From Ampelocalamus luodianensis (Eukaryota > Streptophyta > Magnoliopsida > Poales > Poaceae): a DNA stretch of 64,000 nt. The position numbers were made by a program, and so were the translations under genes. The notes beneath the pieces are model-generated. The model was not told the origin of the DNA. It searched no databases and saw only the letters and a program-made list of their open reading frames with translations. Shown here piece after piece: positions 12,501 through 21,523 of this stretch. Positions within the stretch are counted from its first letter, which is position 1, and every line of letters begins with the position of its first letter. Location: contig CM070628.1 in NCBI GenBank assembly GCA_036346255.1, positions 14,337,840 to 14,401,839 of the forward strand. Direction: 5' to 3'.

Positions 12501-15500
12501 AGTTCTTCGCGAGCTTGACTCTAGCGTCCGAGGCTCGTCTGTTTGGGAACGCCTCGGCGTGGAAATCAAGGGTGTCGGCTCCGTCATCTTCGCGCCAGAT
12601 CGGGATGGCTCGGATTCTCACAAGGAGACACACAAGACTTAGGGAGATTGATGGATAAGTCTCTGTGTCGGCTTTACGTGTCGGCCTTTGTGCTCGACCT
12701 TTGCTTTTGTTGTACTTGTGGTCTTTGTGGGGTGTACAAAGATCTTGGACTAGCATCTAGGACTGAGACCTTAGACTAGCATCTTAGCATCTTGGACTAG
12801 CTTTAGGACTAGCTTTAGAGAGATGAGCATCTGGGGATGAGCATCTAGACACAAGATCTTAGACTAGCATATGCTTGGCATATGTTGGCATATGCTTGTT
12901 GTTAGCCCTATAAATATGTATCAACACCTCGAGTTGGCATGGCATGTGAAGAGAAATATACAAGAGAAAATTGCCATCTCCAAGTGTCATCCTCTCCATG
13001 AGAGTAAGGATCTTGCTATCACCTCAAGCAAGAGTCCAATGACTAACAAGTGGTATCGAGCTTGTCTATCCTCGCACGAGCATCTCCTCGCTCATCTCCT
13101 TCTGACCCTCGCGGCCGGAAATTTCACCAGAGTGCAGCGGCTCACCGCCCACGCCACTCCTCTCCGGAAACGGACAACACTCGTCGAAGCGACCCCTCCA
13201 CGCAACACCCCAGATAGCGCGCCATGTCCGCAGAGCGCCTCCTGTTTTATAGGGCACGCCCGCTCTAGGATCGTGAGATGCTCGAGGCACGAGGATAGTA
13301 TAGCTCGATACCACTTGTTAGTCTGGACTCTTACTATTGGTGATAGCAAGATCCTTACTCTCACGGAGAGGATGACACTTGAGACGGGCAATTTTCTCTG
13401 TATATTTCTCTTCGAGACGGAGCTGGCCGCTCACTGGGCCGCCATGAGGTCGGAGAAGGAGATGAGCGAGAGATGCTCAGTTACTGTGGATACACAAGCT
13501 CTGATACTTTGTTAGTCATTTGGACTCTTACTATTGGTGATAGCAAGATCCTTACTCTCATGGAGAGGATGACACTTGGAGATGGGGCAATTTTCTCTTG
13601 TATATTTCTCTTCACAATGCCATACCAACTCGAGGGGTTTCAGATACATATTTATAGGGCTAAATGCACCAAGCATATGCCAAGCATATGCCGAGCATAT
13701 GCCAAGCATATGCTAGTCTAGGATGCTCTGTCCTAGATGCTCTCGTTCTCTATGTCCTCTATGATGCTAAAGCAAAGATGTTGTCCTAGATGCTAGTCAA
13801 AAGCTAGTCTAAGATGCTAAAGCAAAAGCAAAAGCTAGTCTAAGATGCTAAAGCAAAAGCAAAAGCAAAAAGAAGCCGACACACAAAAAGCCGACACAGA
13901 GACTTATCCATCAATTACAAGTAATTTCAAAATTATTTTATCTTTTAAAGAAAGATCCGAATTGAAATTGCTCCCATCCAAATCCATTTCGGATTCTTAG
14001 GCTAAAAATGCATTTGATTTCGGAATTGATTTTGAATTTGGTTCCTTTATCTTTTCTTGATTGCCCGCATGTGCTAGGGTTTTATCCCGAGAGCACATTC
14101 CCTCTCTTTGGCTAGCCTCCCCATTCACCCACTCGGCCTTCACAACTTTTTGCTTTACCTTTTGTTGCAAAACAACACCAATAGCATCAATTTGAGTTCT
14201 AACATTAGTTTGCAATTTAGGGATGCAAACCAATGCTTTGGTAGTACTTATAGCCGTATCAGTAAATTAAAGCTCAACCAAATGGAAGATATTAGATGTG
14301 TGAAGCTTTGCATCCCTATGACTGTCCCAAGCATATCAGTACTAGCTAACAATTTTCCATTCTGTAGTCTTAAAACATTTGAATTGCAGAAAGTTATATA
14401 CCTCAGTTCTAATTTCTTCCAGAGCATCACTTGAAATATCTTGTTGCAAGAATTTCTTGACTGCAACTTCCTACACAAGGAGCAAATTGGTATGATGCAA
14501 AAAAAAAAAGTAATGGGAGACATTATTAGGATTCACAGAAAACAGAGTGAGAAAAGGAAGGATGTTCAAGTTAATAAAATCAACAATTTCTTGGCATGTT
14601 GCTTTTAACATTTTTAACTTTACGTGAATAATCCAAAGCATCTTACAGTTCAGGTGGGCACACGCAGTAACTGATCAAGGAAATGATATAGCATTATAGC
14701 TACAACAAATATTGCACTGTCTGAAAAAAAAAACTAGGAGTCCCAAATATTTTCATCAAATAGGCCTACAACTTCATGGAATACAGTCAGAACTTATAAA
14801 ATGAATGGAGTGTCCAAAAAATCATTTGAATACATCCTGAATCCTGATGACCGCTAGATTGACTTAAAGGTGCATCTCAAGACAATCTTTAAAACCACCA
14901 CCAAAAGAAACTCCTAAGGTAGTGAAGGTAAGCATTGAAGCTTGCATGTAGTTACATATATTGCCGCAATGCTTAATTGGTACATGATAAAATTATCAGC
15001 GAATATGATTTGTGCCTGAGATTACAGTCAGGTGTCTAGGTGTGAGTTGTAATAATAGTTAGTAGAGTTGAAGTGAAGAAGATGATCCATCATTGCTAAA
15101 TTTTGACAAGGTCAAAAGGCAGAGGTCATTTTGATCCTTAGCAGTATGTTGACTATGATATAAGAACCTACTATTTCTTCATTGCGCTTGACCTCATTAG
15201 GCCAAAAGTTTGAGCCTATTATTCCAACCTGGTGATAATTTGGAAAATACGATGAGCCATTTAAAATGAAAAACTTACTGTTCCATGCCATTCCCCTCTG
15301 TACACTTCACCAAAAGATCCTGAGGCATAAAATAAGAGGAAGTTGGAACAAAATTGAAAATACAATACAACGTTATTTTAGTGTATGTTTTATGTCATTT
15401 CAAGGGAAGATCATGCCACATGAATGCGAAGATTAGCTCAGTAATATTGCAACAAAATTGATACTCCCTCCGATACTAAATATAAATGGTATTAGCTTTG

Positions 15501-18500
15501 GGCATATGAATTAAGGAGTAAGGGAAATGACCTTGGTGCCCTTCATTTATTCCTATGCTTTGACGGTTCCACTCTTAAGTGTGTTGGGAAGGAGAGAGGT
15601 TGAGAGATAGACTTCATTTATTCATGAGAGTATGAGCATTCATTCAATGATGGCATAATAAAAAGAAACGAGATAAATGTACCTCGAAGTTGAAGAATGA
15701 CTTACATTTAGATAAGATTAAGAATGCTAAAACGACTTATATTTGGTATCGGAGGAAGTAGTTGAGATATAGTAGCAGAGCTATGAAGAAAAAGAATTTG
15801 CAGAAATAACGAGAATTGTACCTAGCCCAACACGTTCTCCCAGAGCAATTTCTTCCCATTGGATTTCGAGCTCCGCGACATCATCCAGAGCTATATCAGA
15901 TCTTGCACTCTCCGTCCCGATTGACTTGTCAGAGATCCTTTCAGCTATCTGAGGTGCTTCAACCAAATCCATTTCTTGATCAAGGGTGCTATCTTGTCCA
16001 TGATCAACTCCCAGCTGATCTTTATCCCAGAAGTCATGTCTAACTCTCCGGATTGGATCATTTGCCTCTGAAGAACTTGGCAAGCTAAGCAATTGGCAAG
16101 CGGGATCCAAGTATTCGTATTGCTTGTTAACAGCAGCAGTCGTAGCAACAACTGCAGCAGCAGTGGCAGCAGCTGCAACAGGCACATCAAGTTTAATATC
16201 ACTGTTAGATTTAGCTGCAGCGACGACCATTGAAGATGCAACCACTGCAGCAGTTGCAACAGCAGCAGCTGTAACAGGCATTTGCTTTATAAGTTGTAGT
16301 GAATCTTCATGGGTAAGTGCAGATGGTTCATACAAAGGTAAAGAGCGATTGGTGTTATCCAGGAAATCTGAGGGATGGTAAATACCCAATCCTTGGACAG
16401 GCTTAAGATCCAGAGGCATCCGATAAGGAACAATCTTTGTTTGGAGTTCATGTCCAGGATGATGTAGCAATGAACAACCATGACCATGATCAGCATGTGC
16501 TGTGGATTCAAGCTCATTCATCCTCTTTATCATTTCATCTTTCGTTTGAAACAGAGATGTGTCATACACAATAAGGTCTTTTGGTTGTTCCCTAGATTCT
16601 TCTGAAAACAAGTCAGGCGGTGGCACAACTCCATTTTCAAGCAATACGGCATGGATCTTCTCAGCTAGTTGGGGTTCTCTTTGCAGCACTAATCATATAC
16701 TCTGAGACATCTTTCACTTTCATCCTCCGTACAGCTGGAGCACTGCCCACCTCAGAAGACGAAGGTGAACTTGATGACGAATTATTTGCTGCAATTGACT
16801 TTTCTTTGTTATTCACAGTGGTATGGTCTGTATTTCTATATTCATGAATAATAGGCAAATTTTCACTTGCACATGTGCTAACTGGTAGTTCCCTGAATGA
16901 ACTTGATTGCACAGATCCTTGGTTGCCAGTCTGGCCAGTAGTTGCGCCATAAGGATCAGAGTGCCCGGTGTTGCTAGGTGTGGATCCTTTTCAAGTGACT
17001 CGTTCTCAAAAGAACCATACACAGAACTTGAAGCTTCACTAAAAGAAGACCCCAATTGAGTGTTACTGTCATCTTTATTAACATGGTGATTATTTGCAAA
17101 TAAATTTTCTTCAAATTCTCTACCCAAGTCAGCACCGCCTGAAGAAATAAGAGTACCAGGATCTGACATGAGATCGACAATGTACTCCTGCAAAAATGTG
17201 ATACCGTACAGATGGTACCATGATAATGTATTAATGCAATGCAACTTTTATTGTCCTATTGCTAACACGGGTGTAAGGGAAAAAATAGATATCCAGACAC
17301 AACTATGCTAACACTTAATCCCATTTTTATCCAAGTCCTGAAAGACACAGTTTCTGCTGTCAAGGAGTTAATAAGTACCTTCCATCATTAAATTTCACAA
17401 TGTTCAAGGCCCGTCATCTGATCCAGTGTACTGCCTTCCTTTAATTAGTCGACAAGGAACAGCAAGGTTGTCGGCCAAAACCTAGATGCGAATTTGCAGA
17501 GTAGACATTAACACACTACAGACAACCAAAGAGCAAATCTATAAGCATTGATGCTTATGCATTAAACCTATTATGTCAAGAATTGAGCGTAAGGACTAGG
17601 GAATATAGCTAGAAAAGAATAAATTCAGGTCCTACACTACTAGTATAACAAGAACAAGAATGTGCTCGTGTCAAATTGTGTACTGAACATATGTCGAATT
17701 ATGTACTGAGCTAAAATTTGACAACAATAGAGCAGATATTGCATTTGCGCTTAATGTTTACAAACGAACTTCAATTAGAAAACGAATTATGGCTCAGACG
17801 GTTGACACAATGCAATATGTTACTGAGTACTGACCTTAAAGAGCAGCGCACGGTGACGAGCCAGACCAATTGTTAGCCGGCCAAGAGGCGTAACTGCACT
17901 TCTTATACTAGCTCTCAGTGAGCTGCTCATATTCTGGTACTTCAATAGCATGCTTTCTGGATCAAACACTGGTCCACCCATGAAGTTCGCAACTAAGATA
18001 GCTAGCCTCTGAACCAAAACGTGGCCAACAAACTCTGAGGCTTTCGAGCGAAATTCCACAGCCATGATGAATGCCTTCTGCTCAAGTTCTACAAGCTCGG
18101 AGTCCTGTGCTCTGTTGACCAATACAGCTTCTGTTTTGGCTCCATGTGAAAAAGGTTGTTCTTGCAGTTCCATCAGGGAGGGTATGGTTGCCAATGTGGG
18201 CTCGTCCCCAATGACACAAATGTCATAGAAACCATCCAAGATTTTGTCGTCATAGCTAAGGGCATTGAAACTCTGTGAAGCACGAACAAATCTACCATAT
18301 GAGGCAAGTAAGAAAATGGTAAGAGCCACAAATAAGTAGGGCAATATTCACTTCTTAACAGTCTACACAAGGAGGACATCTATGGTGGCTATTTCAGGAC
18401 TATAGATTGAGTGTTCAGGTACCAAATTACTGCTAGCCAGTACCTTCTGCAAAGCAGAAGGTTTTGCAGAAGGCACTTCATTATACTGAAAAACAATACT

Positions 18501-19474
18501 CCACTCAACAAGGCCCACTACAAAAATCATGGACTAACTATTTTGGTACAAAAAAAGGGCTCAGATTCTGAATGGTAACAACTGCCAATCGAGGGTGTGC
18601 TATTCCTCACTAACATCATTTCAGTGAAACCAGAAAAGGAAACGAGCATATACCATATCCAGCTAAGTTACATATCTACACTACCACATATTCGGTCATT
18701 CATTCCATGATTGAGTTGAACGGTATCAGAAGAACAAACCCTGATCAACACATCATACAACACATATTTCACCAAACAAATGCGCGATACCTCTCATTTT
18801 CACTAATCTAAGGAAACCATTTGAACACTCTAACGTCCAAGTTGCGTGAACAAAGCATGAGCCGAGATCCTATTCCCATCGCAGTGACAATGCGAACTAC
18901 GTAAGACGGCGTAAGAGGAATAGGAGATAGGATCAGGAAACGAGGTATCATATGAGAAGGCAAACTACCCATACGGTCATACCCAGTAGCGGAAGGCGAC
19001 GACCTCGGCGGGGGAGCTCTGGAGCGGACAGGAGCCGAGGCTGATCTGCTTGGCCACCTCGATCTGCATCGCCTCGGGATCCTCCCGCGCGCTCATCTCC
19101 AGCGCCAGCTGCATGTGGTACTCCTCCAGCTCCGCCTCCTGCTTCTCCTTCTTCTCCATCTCGCTCTTCCTCTCCTCCTCCCGGGACTCCATCCTCGCCA
19201 TCTCCTCCTTCTCCATCCTCCTCTCCTCAACCACCGACACCAACGCCAACACCTCAGCCTCCGCCGCCGCTGCAGCCGCCGGCAAGGGCGGCGGCGGCGG
19301 CGGCTGCGGCCGTCCGGTCACGGAGCTGATCCAGCTGGAGATTCCAGACGCATGCTTATGCTCCTGGTGGGCCCCTCCGCCGCCCTTTTTGGAGGACGGC
19401 GGGGGAGGTGCCGGCGACGAGGCGCCGTCGCCGGCGGAGTCGCCGATGTGGAGCTTCCTGAGGAAGTTCTTCAT
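3444..19474 (-). CDS. EDR1-like Raf-type MAPKKK (Ser/Thr kinase), 3' part outside window, frame broken
   Basis: Seven exons are placed on the minus strand: 18983-19474, 17835-18272, 17379-17481, 15822-17187, 15279-15319, 14402-14470 and 3444-3544, each with GT/AG borders. The order is a basic N-terminus (MKNFLRKLHIG), a Pro-rich part, a Glu/Lys-rich coiled-coil-like stretch, the EDR1 domain (from ...LALEMSARED through HRALLFK to EYIVDLMSDPGTL), a long Ser/Ala-rich linker, then the start of the kinase domain. The Gly-rich loop GLGSFGEVY, the VAVKK lysine and the hinge VTEFLPR are all visible. HRD and DFG lie outside the window or are lost. EDR1-family proteins are plant MAPKKKs that tune defence, senescence and ethylene responses; a role for this copy is inference from family. 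Single-base losses near 17410, 17187, 16986 and 16680 break the frame, all in homopolymers. It is either a recent pseudogene or a true gene read with homopolymer errors. Confidence 0.85.
3545..4885. other. Left part of intron 6, no gene seen
   Basis: AT-rich intron sequence. The part from about 4380 to 4885 looks like an older repeat, with short phrases (tttaattcgaaatttaaac) similar in style to the sequence resuming at 13911, so the LTR cluster probably landed inside it. No coding capacity or element ends are identified. Confidence 0.4.
4886..5087 (+). mobile_element. 3' internal tail of a gag-only Copia element
   Basis: It matches the tail of the complete plus-strand copy (12560-12651), with tcggctccgtcatctt near 5010 and the polypurine tract just before 5088. 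Its gag part is missing, so this copy is truncated at its left end. Confidence 0.65.
5088..5471 (+). repeat. LTR (plus), left arm of an LTR inverted pair
   Basis: It begins TGGATAAGTC and ends GACTAACA. It holds gcatatgc motifs, a ctataaatatg TATA box near 5328, and CATCCTCTCCATGAGAG. A damaged primer site (agtgccacgacac) follows at 5472-5484. Confidence 0.8.
5485..5851 (-). repeat. LTR (minus), right arm of an LTR inverted pair
   Basis: Reverse complement of the same LTR, starting in gactcttactattggtg and ending cttatcca. It is separated from the plus LTR by 13 bases only. Polypurine tract complement (tcaatctcccctaag) follows. Confidence 0.8.
5852..7714 (-). pseudogene. Decayed Copia gag/protease region of a gag-only element
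   Basis: Read on the minus strand from the primer site near 7700. Gag motifs are seen as GEDVDDFAL, EYKRMARSDP and SAMSIE between about 6490 and 6690. The region near 6170-6240 codes, after small frame breaks, for a zinc knuckle of the form C-G-K-L-G-H-W. The protease and everything after it are absent. There are many one-base length differences from the sister copies at 8111-9955 and 10697-12651. It would supply only Gag even when intact, so mobilisation would have depended on another element. Confidence 0.7.
7715..8110 (-). repeat. LTR (minus), shared between two internal regions
   Basis: It is preceded by the primer-site complement agctcgataccact and followed by the polypurine complement tcaatctctctaagtc. 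It therefore serves as the 5' LTR of 5852-7714 and the 3' LTR of 8111-9955. Confidence 0.85.
8111..9955 (-). pseudogene. Second decayed gag-only Copia internal region
   Basis: Same layout as 5852-7714. The minus-strand motif SEDVDDFALRLN is seen near 8870-8910, with IGRLQVANADEP near 8690-8730. The leader part (9200-9900) is expanded with GC-rich, Arg/Ala-coding sequence. No RT, integrase or RNase H. Frames are broken throughout. Confidence 0.68.
9956..10270 (-). repeat. LTR (minus), truncated
   Basis: It starts TGTTAGTC after the primer-site complement. It breaks off after gcaaagcaaagcta, about 80 bp short of the full LTR, where it joins the tail of an oppositely oriented copy (10271-10306). 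Confidence 0.8.
10307..13048 (+). mobile_element. Most complete gag-only Copia element of the cluster
   Basis: 5' LTR 10307-10696, primer site from 10697 (agtggtatcgagcttg), internal region to 12651, 3' LTR 12652-13048. The internal region encodes gag fragments (AKEAWDAIARK near 11735, GENVDDFAL near 11850), a damaged zinc knuckle near 12280-12310, and the protease start (catgaccggctgacggagttc near 12485). It then ends in a polypurine tract. The 36 bases before its 5' LTR are the polypurine tail of yet another copy, so no simple target duplication exists. Confidence 0.82.
10697..12651 (+). pseudogene. Gag-only internal region, plus strand
   Basis: A Gag remnant of Copia type in several frames. 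Gag would form the particle; the zinc knuckle would bind RNA. RT, integrase and RNase H are missing by deletion between the protease start and the polypurine tract. The leader carries the primer site and GC-rich sequence. Frames are interrupted, so no Gag is made from this copy as written. Confidence 0.7.
13049..13509. mobile_element. Scrambled leader and LTR fragments
   Basis: 13049-about 13250 is a plus-strand leader fragment after a primer site. 13300-13315 is a minus primer-site complement. 13316-13413 is the first 98 bp of a minus LTR, which breaks inside ctcttc. 13414-13509 is a minus leader fragment with another primer-site complement. These are junctions between elements of opposite orientation. 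Confidence 0.7.
13510..13910 (-). repeat. LTR (minus), right edge of the cluster
   Basis: A 401-bp complete LTR, from TGTTAGTCATTTGG to cttatcca. It is followed directly by non-element intron sequence (tcaattacaag), so it ends the cluster. No matching target duplication is seen at the left edge. Confidence 0.82.
13911..14401. other. Right part of intron 6, no gene seen
   Basis: AT-rich sequence resuming after the LTR cluster and reaching the donor of exon 6. A short minus-strand open frame at 13997-14233 has no recognisable features. Part of this is probably the older repeat into which the cluster inserted. Confidence 0.4.
14402..14470 (-). CDS. EDR1-like kinase gene, exon 6 (catalytic Lys)
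   Basis: 23 codons reading EVAVKKFLQQDISSDALEE and on to ...IRTE. They include the subdomain II lysine (VAVKK) and the start of helix C. A TAG acceptor and a GAG/GTATAT donor flank it. The next exon is 10.9 kb away. Confidence 0.87.
14471..15278. other. Intron 5, nothing recognised
   Basis: 808 bp of AT-rich intron between the Gly-loop exon and the catalytic-Lys exon. No element ends or coding features are seen. Confidence 0.6.
15279..15319 (-). CDS. EDR1-like kinase gene, exon 5 (Gly-rich loop)
   Basis: 41 bases encoding SFGEVYRGEWHGT. Together with the last base of exon 4 they complete the ATP-binding glycine loop GLGSFGEV. A CAG acceptor and an ACA/GTAAGT donor flank it. The exon length keeps the frame. 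Confidence 0.85.
15464..15758. mobile_element. Stowaway-type MITE (Tc1/mariner) in intron 4
   Basis: 295 bp with terminal inverted repeats CTCCCTCCGATACTAAATA and, at the right end, the complement of CTTCCTCCGATACCAAATA. It is flanked by TA at 15462-15463 and 15759-15760, as expected for Stowaway insertion. It is non-coding and would have been moved by a mariner-like transposase encoded elsewhere. Without it intron 4 would be only about 205 bp. Confidence 0.9.
15822..17187 (-). CDS. EDR1-like kinase gene, exon 4 (linker), frameshifted
   Basis: This long exon runs from EYIVDLMSDPGTL (end of the EDR1 domain) to ELEIQWEEIALGERVGLG, where the kinase domain begins; the donor is CTAG/GTAC. The linker contains a Ser-rich part, ...SEYMISAA, a QLAEKIHAVLLENGVV segment typical of the family, and an Ala/Val-rich tract (about 16120-16280). 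The frame changes twice, near 16986 (two G where three are expected) and near 16680 (a short A run one base short). The acceptor also leaves one G too few to complete the Arg codon shared with exon 3. All three are one-base losses. Confidence 0.82.
17379..17481 (-). CDS. EDR1-like kinase gene, exon 3, frameshifted
   Basis: This short exon encodes VLADNLAVPCRLIKG...YTGSDDG and, one base out of frame, LNIVKFNDG. The borders are a TAG acceptor and an AAG/GTACTT donor. At 17410-17412 a run of three G (minus strand) appears where the family frame needs four. As written, the frame meets TGA directly. The exon is too short and too broken to stand out as an open reading frame. Confidence 0.8.
17835..18272 (-). 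CDS. EDR1-like kinase gene, exon 2
   Basis: 146 codons, phase 0 at both ends, from SFNALSYDDKILDGFYD to GLARHRALLFK. It follows a CAG acceptor and ends before GTCAGT. It carries the core of the EDR1 domain, and no frame damage is seen here. Joined to exon 1 it gives the expected RYW/SFNALSYD junction. Confidence 0.88.
18273..18982. other. Intron 1, nothing recognised
   Basis: 710-bp AT-rich intron with a GTATGA donor and a CAG acceptor. No repeats or small RNA structure noticed. Confidence 0.6.
18983..19474 (-). CDS. EDR1-like kinase gene, exon 1
   Basis: 164 codons from ATG at 19474 to ...FRYW, then a GTATGA donor. It encodes a basic N-terminus, a Pro/Gly-rich low-complexity part, a poly-Ala run, a charged stretch rich in Glu, Lys, Arg and Met (about residues 82-118, probable coiled coil), and the start of the EDR1 domain (LALEMSARED...QISLG). 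The exon is very GC-rich, as is usual for 5' exons of grass genes. The start is chosen because the protein begins with the conserved MKNFLRKLHIG form and no in-frame upstream extension is needed. Confidence 0.88.
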
Positions 19475-20659
19475 CCTGCCGCCGCCGTCGCCGTCACCGC
19501 CTCAGCTACCAGTGGTGGTGGGGCGGTGGATCCAACATGGCTACGGATGCGGAGGCGAGCAGGTAGGAGGCAGGAGGCGAGCTGAGTCGCAGTATTGACC
19601 TGCTTACGAGCAGCCCAAGCCGCATTAATTTAATTACGCCTCGCTGCTACTGGCTGCCTGGCTGGTTGCTTGCTTGCGGCTGCGCTGTACTCCTATTCCG
19701 TTCTCCCGCTCCTGCTAGCCCGAGAGGGGGTTGCTCTTAGCTCAAATTAATTTCGATTGGTGGATTTGTACAATTAATAAAGAAAGGTCTCGTGGGGTAG
19801 GGGAGCGCGGACGAGGGGAACAGAGATGGCGAGGAATGCACCCAGTTTCTATGACAGGTGGGGTCATACAAGGACAGACCCAAACGGCAGAGAGAAGAGT
19901 GTGGGGAGCGGACGTGACGTAGCGTGACTGCTCGAGAACGAGCAGAAGTGATCAGGAGGAAGAAAGCGAGGAAAATAACTTGTAGGACGGGACATGCAGG
20001 AAACGGAGCCGGGAAAGCGAAGGCGGGCGCCGGGCGGGCAGCTTGTACCCGCCGGCCTGCGTGGACGCGGCTCACGGTGGGCCGCCCACTGCCTGCTCCC
20101 GGGACCCACTCGTAGACGCCACTGGCGGGCGGGACCTAGCGCGGTCGGCCCACTTGCCGTCGGGTGGGGCAACGGCGCTCCAAGCGAGGAGACAAGTTGG
20201 CCGGTGGGGCCCGCTTCGGCTCGGCTCCTCGTAAACCCCGCGCCCACCACGACCACCACCGTGTGGGCCAGGGATCCCGCTGCTACTCCTTGGGACGGGC
20301 CCACGTTTCATTGAGCGGACCGAGGAGGCGAGGACCCGCCGGAATCGTGCCTGCCGTGCGCGGGGCGTGGCCTTCGGGCTCGGGGCCGAGTGGGTCGCTG
20401 ACTCGACGTAGCAAGTACTCCGGTTACTACGCGAGGTGGGTAGCGTAGTGCGTGTGGTGGTCCCCACGGCGCAGCCACCAGCTGGTGGGGGCTGTGACTG
20501 GTTGGGTCGCTTGTTTCCTGGTGGCGCTTTCACGGAGTTTTTAAAATTTCTGCCTTGCGATTTGGGTTTCGTACGAGGGAGGGAGCATGGTTTAATGGGT
20601 CCATGCACGTGGCTGTCTTGCTGCCCTGTTGGCACGACAGATTCTGCGCTTAGACTAAT
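19475..20659 (-). promoter_or_regulatory. Upstream region of the EDR1-like gene
   Basis: About 1.2 kb between the kinase start codon and the Pack-MULE end. The first 150 bases upstream are GC- and purine-rich, like a 5' leader. No clear TATA box or other promoter element is found at a convincing distance. Overlapping open frames on both strands here look like composition effects of GC-rich DNA. Confidence 0.4.
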
Positions 20660-20862
20660 GGATTAAGGACATTGTTTAAGGACATTGTTTGTTCTTCAAT
20701 TTTTACTCTAGTTTAAAGTTCGTCTCTAATTTTCAATACCAGATAAAATACGTCCTTCAAGTGTTAATACCGTGCAAAAACCATCATTTTTCATTTGGAC
20801 GGCTGTTTCGTCCCACATGGAAAAAAGAAATAGTTTCGATGCCACCAGAGCGTCCACGCTGA
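20660..20862 (+). repeat. Left terminal inverted repeat of the Pack-MULE
   Basis: About 200 bp aligned in inverted orientation with about 22435-22623. The match is clear but imperfect. Confidence 0.85.
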
Positions 20863-21034
20863 CGCTGACGATCCTTGACTCAGTCGCTGAACGCCATGTT
20901 GTCTTCGTCTTCTCCCACTTGGAATCCTTTAACTTCCCACCTAAAGCAAACATCATAGTAGTATAGCATTATTGCAAGCTCCGTCCTCATCTCTCTTCCT
21001 CTGATTCCCACAACGCAAGCCACACATTCATCGC

Positions 21035-21325
21035 CGCATCCGCCTCTCGGACTTCCCTGGCAGCGCAAAGGCGTTCGAGCTGGCCGCCAAGTTCTGCTAT
21101 GGCGTCAAGCTCGACCTCACACTGGCCACCGCCACGCCGCTGGGCTGTGCCACTGAGCTCCTCTGCATGTTCGACGACAACCTCATCTCCCGCATCGACT
21201 GGTTCTTGTCCCACACCATCCTGAGGAACCCCAGGGACGCCATCCACGCCCTCAAGTCCTGCGAGGGCCTCCTCCCCCTCGCCAACGATCTCGGCCTCGT
21301 GTCGCACGGCATGGACGCCATGGTG
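21035..21325 (+). pseudogene. Captured NPH3/BTB-type gene fragment
   Basis: The plus strand reads RIRLSDFPGSAKAFELAAKF, continues CYGVKLDL, then NLISRIDWFLSHTI, then a segment ending ALKSCEGLLPLANDL. These are signatures of the BTB-to-NPH3 region of NPH3/RPT2-family proteins, which act with phototropins and cullin-3 ligases at the plasma membrane. Only about 97 codons are present, with no start codon, BTB beginning or NPH3 C-terminal tyrosine motif. It lies wholly inside the Pack-MULE, so it is a transduplicated fragment, not a gene. Confidence 0.85.
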
Positions 21326-21523
21326 GCACAACCTCGCCGACCACGGATAGAGCAGAGCCCCTGAATTCTTCCCACTACACATCATAGCTTCGACTTCCTT
21401 GTTTTGTGCTCTTGATTCTTTACTTTGATTTGTGAAAAATCAAGGGGTTTCTAAAGCGGATTGTGAGTTTTACCATGTTTGATCATTGAATTGCGTTGTA
21501 GGAGTAAATAACTGTTCGATGTC

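Larger units (their letters stand above)
4886..13910. mobile_element. Cluster of gag-only Copia-type elements in both orientations
   Basis: Eight full or partial copies of one LTR (about 370-400 bp, TGGATAAGTC...GACTAACA) occur here. In plus orientation they are 5088-5471, 10307-10696 and 12652-13048. In minus orientation they are 5485-5851, 7715-8110, 9956-10270, 13316-13413 and 13510-13910. Primer sites agtggtatcgagc and polypurine tracts cttagggagattga lie at the expected sides. Internal regions (about 1.85-1.95 kb) encode only a decayed Copia gag and the first part of a protease, then jump to the polypurine tract. The minus-strand part reads LTR-internal-LTR-internal-LTR with shared LTRs. 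The whole cluster is inside intron 6 of the kinase gene. Confidence 0.85.

Noticed and set aside
19050..19598. Plus-strand frames antisense to kinase exon 1.
   Set aside because: They are shadows of the GC-rich coding exon with low-complexity composition and no domain.
19864..20666. Overlapping open frames upstream of the kinase gene.
   Set aside because: They occur on both strands in GC-rich DNA, with no recognisable protein features or splice support.
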